DNA from: Vicia villosa
Taxonomy: Eukaryota; Streptophyta; Magnoliopsida; Fabales; Fabaceae
NCBI RefSeq assembly: GCF_029867415.1
Contig: NC_081182.1
Coordinates: 16,738,497-16,802,496 of the forward strand
DNA: 64,000 nucleotides
Reading direction: 5' to 3'
Part shown: positions 57,627 to 64,000 of the stretch, one piece after another
Position numbering within the stretch: position 1 is the first letter of the stretch
Layout: each line of letters starts with the position of its first letter
Position numbers and translations under genes: made by a program
Notes under the pieces: model-generated
Database searches by the model: none
Told to the model about the DNA's origin: nothing
The model's input: the letters and a program-made list of their open reading frames with translations, nothing else

Positions 57627-58298
57627 TAGGGATGTCAATGGGGCGGGGCGGGGACGGGGGATACATTCCCATCACAATCCCCGCCCTCGGATTTATTCCC
57701 CATCCCCGCTTCGGGTCCCCGCTACGGGGGAATTTTCTCCCCCATCCTCGTCCCCGCGGATCCCCGCGGGTCCCCACGGATCCCCAAGGTTCATGTGGAG
57801 ATCCATAAACATGGTTTTTTATTTATTATTTTAAATCAAATTAATAGTAAAAGCTTTAAAAACTAACCACAAAAAATTTAAAAATTATTCCTTTATGATA
57901 AATATATTGTTTTAACAATATTTAATCTATAATATTGAATGTCATGACCACAAAAATTTCAAACTAAAAAGATATTTAAATAATAATTTAGATCTCACTC
58001 ATTTACTAACAATACATATATATTTTAAATTTTTGTATAAGATTAATTATATGAAGTGAAAAATAAACTTACATAATAATTTAAAATTATACATAAATTA
58101 AGGACATTATGCTATTTTAGGCGGGGCGGGGACCCCACGGGGCGGGGGATATTTACGCTACCCCCGTCCCCGAAGTGCCTTCGGGGAGACTTTGTTCCCC
58201 ATCTCCGTCCCAGTGGGGAGAAAATTCCCCGTCTTTGGGGCCCCAAATGGGGAATCCCCACAGGGATCCCCACCAACGGAGGCAAGTTGACATCCCTA
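57627..58298. mobile_element. 672-bp hAT-type MITE with G-rich ends
   Basis: Perfect 12-bp terminal inverted repeats TAGGGATGTCAA (57627-57638 and complement 58287-58298) are flanked by the perfect 8-bp target duplication TTGGACCC (57619-57626 and 58299-58306). The uninterrupted site is preserved in the sister flank at 49771-49778. Both subterminal regions are very G/C-rich (for example GGGGCGGGGCGGGGACGGGG on the plus strand at 57640) around an AT-rich core. There is no transposase, so it is non-autonomous. It inserted after the SAUR flanks duplicated. Confidence 0.9.
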
Positions 58299-58306
58299 TT
58301 GGACCC

Positions 58307-59068
58307 AGGGAACTGAATTCTATTATTTGATGGGATTAGCTTCTATAATATTAATACATTCCCTGTTTAGTCATGCAATTCAGCCCCTGAAACATGTGAT
58401 CTGCAATTTTTTTTGTCTAGTTAGTCTCTTTTCAAAATAGTGGATGAAAAAAGTGATAACTAGAATTATCATGCTTCAGTGCAAAAATGAATTTTGTTGC
58501 TTGTTAAAAGTAAGAAAATCTCCCCTAGAGTGATTATACAGTTCTTTTGCACCATCCTTGTAGCAAAAGTTAAAAAGAAATAGACCAAAATAATGAGTAT
58601 AGATGGTGATTTATTCTTTATAATCATCACATGCTTTAAAGGAGTTCATGTAGTTGATGATTGAATCTCACGGGAGTTGGAATAATTGAAGGATATTTTT
58701 TTTTTTTTTTTAAATTTATCACAGCTTAATTGCTCTGCCTAGATGACACAACTGATAGAAGGGTAAGTTATGTAAGAAATTTGTAAGCTTAGATTCAAGA
58801 TATCTTATCAACTATTAGAGTTTGGCTTAATGTTTTGTTACGTCAGAGAAATTTGCACCTAATTGCCAACATTGTAATTTATAATTTATAAATAGAAGCA
58901 CAGAGAAAACTTTTGAGTTGTTGAATATATTGTGTCACTATGATTAGAAAACTAATACCAAATAATCTCTTCCTGAATTTGTCATTCAGATAGACATAGA
59001 CGGTTCTAACCCATTCCAAAGGTAGGAAAGGGAAAAAAATTCTTTACAAGTAAAATTGATGACTATTA
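58307..59068. other. Downstream flank of SAUR F
   Basis: Parallels the flank at 49779-50551 downstream of SAUR C, confirming that C and F share ancestry beyond the coding region. No gene is seen. Confidence 0.6.
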
Positions 59069-59100
59069 TACAAAATGTCTGCTAATCTATGTCAGTATCC
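59069..59100 (-). promoter_or_regulatory. DST-like element, SAUR F
   Basis: The minus strand reads GGATACTGACATAGATTAGC and then TTTTGTA: all three DST boxes are intact. Confidence 0.65.
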
Positions 59101-59113
59101 TTCATTGTAGGAT

Positions 59114-59395
59114 CTATAGCCTGTTGAAGCGAGAAGTAATATGCAAGAAAACATCTTCTGTGCAAGGAATTGTGAGGCCACCCATTGGATGATCATATCC
59201 GAACTCTTCCTTTGCTTGACTCAACAAATTTTGGAATGAAGGTTGGTTCAAGTATGATGTGGGGATCACAAACCTCTTCATTTCCTCACCAACGTACACT
59301 GCAAGGTAGCCCTTTGGCACATGTGTCACTTTGGATGATGTTTGGCTATTGCTAAATGAAGCCCGTCTAATAGCTGCAGGTAAACGGAAACCCAT
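59114..59395 (-). CDS. SAUR: SAUR F: small auxin up RNA family protein
   Basis: 93 residues, single exon, starting [11 protein letters not shown]. The core is complete and closest to the array consensus: [45 protein letters not shown] and [11 protein letters not shown]. Nearest relative is SAUR C, but F keeps G66 and has a class P2 promoter. It is the outermost member of the array on the right. The in-frame ATG at 59416 is shared with E in sequence but lies before the conserved MGFRLP start and was not used. Expected role as for SAUR A. Confidence 0.93.
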   Translation of the reverse strand: MGFRLPAAIRRASFSNSQTSSKVTHVPKGYLAVYVGEEMKRFVIPTSYLNQPSFQNLLSQAKEEFGYDHPMGGLTIPCTEDVFLHITSRFNRL

Positions 59396-59494
59396 TTCAA
59401 ATGTTTTGAAGAACAAGCTGAATTTTCAGATGTAAGAAAAATGTTTCTAAGTATGATTGCTTGAGTGATTTGTGATTGTTGTGAAGGAGTACAC

Positions 59495-59592
59495 TATATT
59501 TATAGTTTCCAAGAGTTTCTTGAAATCCCTTTGCTAGAGAAATGACTTTTTAATTGATGGGGCCGCGAGATGAGAGATCACATGGTGTTGTC
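59495..59592 (-). promoter_or_regulatory. SAUR F promoter (class P2)
   Basis: TATA box TATAAATATA at 59495-59504. The upstream block with CACCATGTGATCTCTCATCT is at 59557-59590; the GGACCCC part reads CGGCCCC here. Confidence 0.65.
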
Positions 59593-60203
59593 CTAGATGC
59601 CTTTGTCAAGTCTCAATAAGAGTGCAAACCCCACTTTGTGAATGAAAGGCTCATGTTAAACTCAATACTTGTACAATTCCTACTCATTTCTTATTAGACA
59701 AGCATTAGACACGGCACATGTTGTTCTCTTCACATTGATCACACAATGTTGATATCTTACCGGAAGAATTGTGAGAAATATCAGTCATAAATTAAAACAC
59801 TATGAGTTGTGCAATTTATTGTTCTTGACTTAGTTCTTAGATGGTTCACTAGAGATCACATGATGGTGTCTAGAGGTGTTTGAGAAAGTAATTAAATGTA
59901 TGTCCCACATTATAGAAGCTGTGTCAACATGAAAGTGCTACGCACATATAATGATCATTATTATCATCATGTTTCAGACAAACTTAAAACATCTCTAATT
60001 TCCTTGAACAAATAATTTCGAGAGGTTTTTTTAACCTGTCATTCTCTAATTTTTAAACTCTATTAGTGTATTTTATAAATTAATTTAGCAGACATAGAGA
60101 ACGATGTCTATGGTCAATTGTTGGGGACTTAAAAAAGAGGATAGAATCCCGTATGCCAATTGTACTCCTTTTGTTTTTTTAAAATTATTTTACTATTTCA
60201 TTA
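59593..60203. other. Upstream flank of SAUR F, end of the array
   Basis: Homologous to the flank of SAUR E to about 60145; after GGATAGAATCC the similarity to the array ends. No gene is seen. Confidence 0.6.
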
Positions 60204-60212
60204 TTTCTACTT

Positions 60213-60350
60213 TTTTTTTGTTGTCAAATAGTCTAGTGGCTGGAATTTGCCCTTTAAAGGTGAACAAGTGGGATGTCGCGGGTTAAAACCCGCATCCTTA
60301 CATTGGATGTCTCTGCGTAGCTACACTGTGCTAACTTAACGAGACTCATT
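60213..60350. mobile_element. SINE-like, tRNA-derived element
   Basis: A-box-like TAGTCTAGTGGCTGG (60230-60244) and a B-box-like GCGGGTTAAAACCCGC (60279-60294) resemble a tRNA promoter, and a 9-bp direct repeat TTTCTACTT flanks the unit (60204-60212 and 60351-60359). The oligo-T next to the left repeat could equally be a poly-A tail on the minus strand, so orientation is not settled. Confidence 0.5.
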
Positions 60351-60563
60351 TTTCTACTTCTACTTTCAACATTTATGAAATCACTTCCTATTCATCTCAA
60401 AGAAGTTTTCTTGGTACATGAAAGTTTCCCTTAACTGTTAATATTTTTAGTAAATCTGAGTCAAGTTTACCTAAACGAAAGTTTTTGAACTGCTGATAAA
60501 GGTTATCACAAAATCATTTTAGAACACTTGTCTAAAATTTATCATATTTGATTTAGTTTCATT

Positions 60564-62038
60564 CTAAAGTTGTTTTTGTGTAATTAAAGGAGATCCTTTG
60601 ATAGGCTCAAGTATGTTTGATTCGACCAACTTGAAAATTCCTCTACTTAAATTCTTCAACAAAACAGAAAAGAAGAGGAGACAATGAATCTGCTTATCTA
60701 ACTCCTCTAGAACAAGTAAAGAAGCCCCTCTACTTACCATTAGTAGAGATTGAAAGCTTAGTTGATTTGAGAATTGTTTAGATTCATTCACAAAATTTTG
60801 AGCAAAAACGAAAGGCTTTAAGAACGTTGATAATGAAGTTCCGATCCATTGTGTCAAAAGTCTTTGCTATATCAACATTGATAACTAGATTCCCATGAAA
60901 GGACTTGTTATGTAACATATTGATGGCCTCTAAAGTGAGATAGATACAATCTTTGATTTGCCTATTTTGAATGAAGTCTGTTGCTCTTTTGAAATTGATG
61001 GTTGGAAGAATTTGAGACATTCTATTTGCTAATATCTTAGAAACGATTTTGATTTTGAAATTGGTCATTGTAAATAGCCTGAATTGAGAAAGTGTATCTG
61101 CTTCTAAAGATTTTGGGATTAGCATCACAATGTTGGAGTTAAAATTTGGTAATATCCTATTGTAGAGAAAAATCCTTGAACAACTTTGCGATCATTATTC
61201 TTGATTATAGACAAATAAGTTTGATAAAAATGGCCACCAAAACCATCACGCCCAGAGAAGTTGTTCTTATTACGGGCAAACACAACATTTTCAATTTCAG
61301 AAAATGAAGCCATATGGGTGAGCATGTTATTGATACTATCATTAAGAAGGTTAAGGCATATATCCTGAATCAAACCGCTATCAAACACAATGTTTGAATT
61401 GGAGAAAGATCGAAAATTGTTTAACCATATGGCCTGCAATGTGAGTAGTATCGATGGAGATACGAGAGATACAATTTTCTTATATGACTGTTTTATCTTT
61501 GCAGTCCTAGAAAGAAGATAGCGTTCCTATCTCCTTCGATGTGCCATTTAATCTTTGCCTTTGTCATTGTGGTTAGACCATATTTTCAAAAATTTGAAGT
61601 TAGAAGGATACATGTCTTGTTGAGTTTGGAAGTCAATAAGGGTTAGAAAATGATTAGACCATGGTTTGGTTAGAGTGGAAGACGATAAAGTGCAACAGAT
61701 AGAGAGCCACATTTGATTGCAGATGGTTATATCTAATCTTTTTTTATGTGTGATAGTTACTTTTCCTACCATTAGACCAAATGAGCTTTGCTTCCTCCGG
61801 TGGAAATATGGATAAGATTGTTGGAATCTGTCTAGTGTAGGAAGTCCTCAATTGGAAATTTGGTAGGTGAGTGAGCACATCTATGCTCATGAACACCTAT
61901 AATTGAATTGAAATCACCTGATATTACAAACAAAACATAGTTGTTCCTATTTTTTTGAAGTAGAATTTGTGTAAAACTCTCCCATCCATTGCTTGCTTCC
62001 TCCACTGTGTTTCTAAAATTGATCCAAGAATGCAGCAT
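60564..62038 (-). pseudogene. Decayed LINE (L1-type): endonuclease and reverse transcriptase fragments
   Basis: In minus-strand order: 62038-61832 carries VISGDFNSIIGVHEHR, the GDFN motif of the apurinic-type endonuclease; 61772-61548 carries KRLDITICNQMWL and SSSTLTKPWSNHF from the end of the endonuclease; 61439-61125 contains NKNNFSGRDGFGGHFYQTY, the region before the polymerase (usually N-K-x-x-A-P-G-P-D-G-F); 61128-60784 contains LIPKS, then FIQNRQIKDCIYLTLEAINM and NVDIAKTFD (reverse transcriptase motif A); 60857-60564 contains a degenerate RQGDPLSPLLF-like region and LSRGIFKLVE. Frames change repeatedly and the catalytic YADD box is not reached, so it is truncated and dead. Confidence 0.8.
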
Positions 62039-62281
62039 GTTACACTCCTCCTAATTCCCATTCAGTTCTAATCATCTTGTTCCAACAACATATTAATATT
62101 CAGCTCTAAAACAACCATATATTGCAGCATACTACATAGTTCCTATTTAGTTTCTCTTAGCTTGTGAGCAGACTATGGACAATTGATACTACTTCTTGCC
62201 AAAGTCTTCTTTTGAGTATAATGCAAACTCTATTCTTGATGAATAACAACAAACATCAAACGACATCCAAGAAATGATACT
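62039..62281. other. Spacer between LINE and copia LTR
   Basis: Noncoding; no further motif is recognised. Confidence 0.4.
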
Positions 62282-63825
62282 TGTGTAAGTTTATTGAGTA
62301 TGCCTAAGAGGGGGGGTGAATTAGGACTTTGAAGATTTATCCGATTTTTGAATACTTGTTGTTCTTATTTTTCTGGTTTGGTGCAAGAGTTTAGAAATGT
62401 GTTACTTTTTTTCTGGTTATGATTTGCGAAAGCGGTAAATGCGGAAAAGTAAAGAACACAATGATGTATACTGGTTCCCCTCACAATCCGAGAGTACTCC
62501 AGTCCCCTTTCAACATGAAAGAGATTTTACTATTGTTTATGACTTGTACAAGACCCACACAAACACCAAGAACAATCCTCTTGGATTTTCACACTAAGAG
62601 AACAATCCTCCATTAATGACTCACTTGTTTCCAACAATCCTGAACAACAAGATTTCAACCACCAAGAGCAATCCTCTTGGATTTACTAACTTGATAATGA
62701 GAAAAATCCTCTCACTAATCAAAAACCCTTGCTTCCAACAATCCTGGATAGCAAGTCAATAATAATCAAAATTTGGAAATAATTTGAGTAATAAAATTGA
62801 TGAATATGTATCAATCACTAAGATTGATCTTCCCTTCCAAACAAGAAATTTATAAAGATATATTAGTGCTCAAGTGTTTATAAATGAGAGAGAAATTTTT
62901 CTAATAATATGAAGAACACATGTAGAAAAATTCTCAATAAAAGTTGAAGTATCAAAACACTTGATTTTGAAAATGAATGAATATAATGATGTTAATTGCA
63001 ATGGAAGAGGTGATTTTAAATTTGAAATTTCATGTATTTATAAGAGCATAACACCTTTATGAACCATGGTGAAGTCATGAAAAAATATCATGAAAAAATG
63101 TCAATTTAAAATGAAAAGGTTTCATGAAGAGTGCATAAAAATGTGTTAAAAAGTTGTTGTTTTTTATTAAATTTGTACAGTACTTTTTAAGTCGGTTCCA
63201 ACGGTTACCTGACTTAAAAAGTTGGCAGCAAATTTCAAAATTCAAATAAAACATTGTTTCAGACCGGTGTAAATTATGGTGGTTATTAGTGCTATTACGG
63301 CGGCTGAAAACGCCATAATTTACCAAAATCTGCATGTTTGAAAAAATAAAAAATATTTAAAGAATTGTCTAAATATTTGAACCAACCTTAAGCAATTATC
63401 TATTGATTTATCCAATTAAATATATTATATTTTAAAGTAATTTATCATGGTTCAAACATGAAAAATAATATATAATACATGATAAAAAAAATAAGCATTT
63501 TATGCATTTGAGTCAAATATTTTGATGCATGATAATTTGAGAACTTTAACATAAATGACTTATGCATGCAAATGAATTATGGAAAGTATTGAGCACTAAG
63601 TTATCAACTTAAATTGCATGCTTATACCTCAATAAATCAAAATCAATGTTAGTCTTAAAAATATAATTCTTGATATATTTGTTGCTAGCTTTCACACATG
63701 ATGAGTCTTGAACACTTGAATTGATACATTGTTCTTGAAGCCTTTTTCCATACTTTTTGATATGATTATTTGACATTCATTTTGTCTTCATCAAAACACA
63801 TTGGATTGAGAGTCTTGACTTCACA
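62282..63825 (-). repeat. Ty1-copia SIRE/Maximus-type LTR (sense 3' LTR)
   Basis: On the minus strand the LTR starts TGTGAAGTCAAGACTC at 63825, directly after a polypurine tract. The plus-strand phrase GCCTAAGAGGGGGGGTGAAT at 62301 and the repeated AACAATCCT...CTTGGATTT blocks (62560-62760) are typical of these LTRs in legumes. The left boundary at 62282 (TGTGTAAG) is the best TG candidate but is not confirmed by a target duplication, because the other end lies outside the window. Length about 1.54 kb. Confidence 0.6.
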
Positions 63826-64000
63826 TTCTCCCCCTTTTTGATGATGACAAACAATTGAAAGTTGGAATGCTTGAATCTCTTATGTGAATGTGAGTCCTGT
63901 ATGTGAATGCTCCCCCTATCTTTGATAACCCCCCCTTGATCAAAGACCTCCCTTGATTCATAGATAATTTGACTTCTTTATGACTGCAAAAGTTAGAGAT
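63826..64000 (-). mobile_element. Polypurine tract and 3' internal end of the copia element, cut by the window
   Basis: The minus strand reads GTCATCATCAAAAAGGGGGA then GAA before the LTR, the conserved polypurine context of SIRE/Maximus elements. The remaining 150 bp are noncoding, with further C-rich runs (CTCCCCCTATC, AACCCCCCCTTG) at 63908-63940. Confidence 0.6.

Noticed and set aside
57586..57834. 82-codon frame rich in P, R and S
   Set aside because: It is the translated G/C-rich end of the MITE at 57627, not a protein gene.
46334..59395. A new biosynthetic or defence gene cluster
   Set aside because: All six genes are members of one family (SAUR); there are no enzymes, transporters or regulators of a pathway nearby.

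Overview
The window is nuclear plant DNA, most likely from a legume with a large genome. I favour tribe Fabeae or a close relative (Vicia, Pisum, Lathyrus, Lens). The evidence is several Ogre/Tat-type Ty3-gypsy LTR retrotransposons with ~4-kb LTRs and a tRNA-Arg-type primer site, an Athila-like element, a SIRE/Maximus-type Ty1-copia LTR, and SAUR proteins that closely resemble soybean X10A/X15/6B-type proteins. The assignment is inferred from repeat types and is not proven.

Layout. Positions 1-1867 hold a decayed retroelement protease fragment followed by AT-rich DNA. Positions 1876-42440 are one nest of insertions, five elements deep. A hAT-type MITE (8-bp target duplication ATGAAGAG) is split by a Ty3/gypsy-like LTR element RT1 (1929-41844, duplication CTACA). 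The left LTR of RT1 is split by an Ogre-like element RT2 (4221-35273, duplication GGGAG). RT2 is split in its leader by a second Ogre-like element RT3 (12486-30348, duplication GCCCT). The right LTR of RT3 is split by an Athila-like element RT4 (23787-29522, duplication GTGCT). RT1 reads on the plus strand; RT2, RT3 and RT4 read on the minus strand. Only RT3 and RT4 keep sizeable gag-type reading frames (19109-20452 and 26596-27945), and I found no pol gene in any of the four, so all look non-autonomous. Positions 42449-45912 hold AT-rich DNA, an inverted-repeat pair and a decayed Ogre-type LTR end.

Positions 46287-59600 are the genic part: six intron-less SAUR genes (called A to F here), all on the minus strand. 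Each has a TATA box, a conserved upstream block and a DST-like element in its 3' UTR. The array grew by segmental duplication. Two promoter classes (P1: A, C; P2: B, D, E, F) do not follow the coding-sequence relationships, and a P1 promoter without a gene survives at 55973-56970. Promoters have therefore been shuffled between copies, and at least one gene copy appears to have been lost between E and F. A 672-bp hAT-type MITE sits between E and F, and its empty site can be read in a sister repeat.

Positions 60200-64000 hold a SINE-like element, a decayed LINE (minus strand), and a Ty1-copia SIRE/Maximus-type LTR whose body continues beyond the window. The only genes expected to act for the host are the SAURs: small auxin-responsive growth regulators, probably partly redundant in protein function but different in promoter class.
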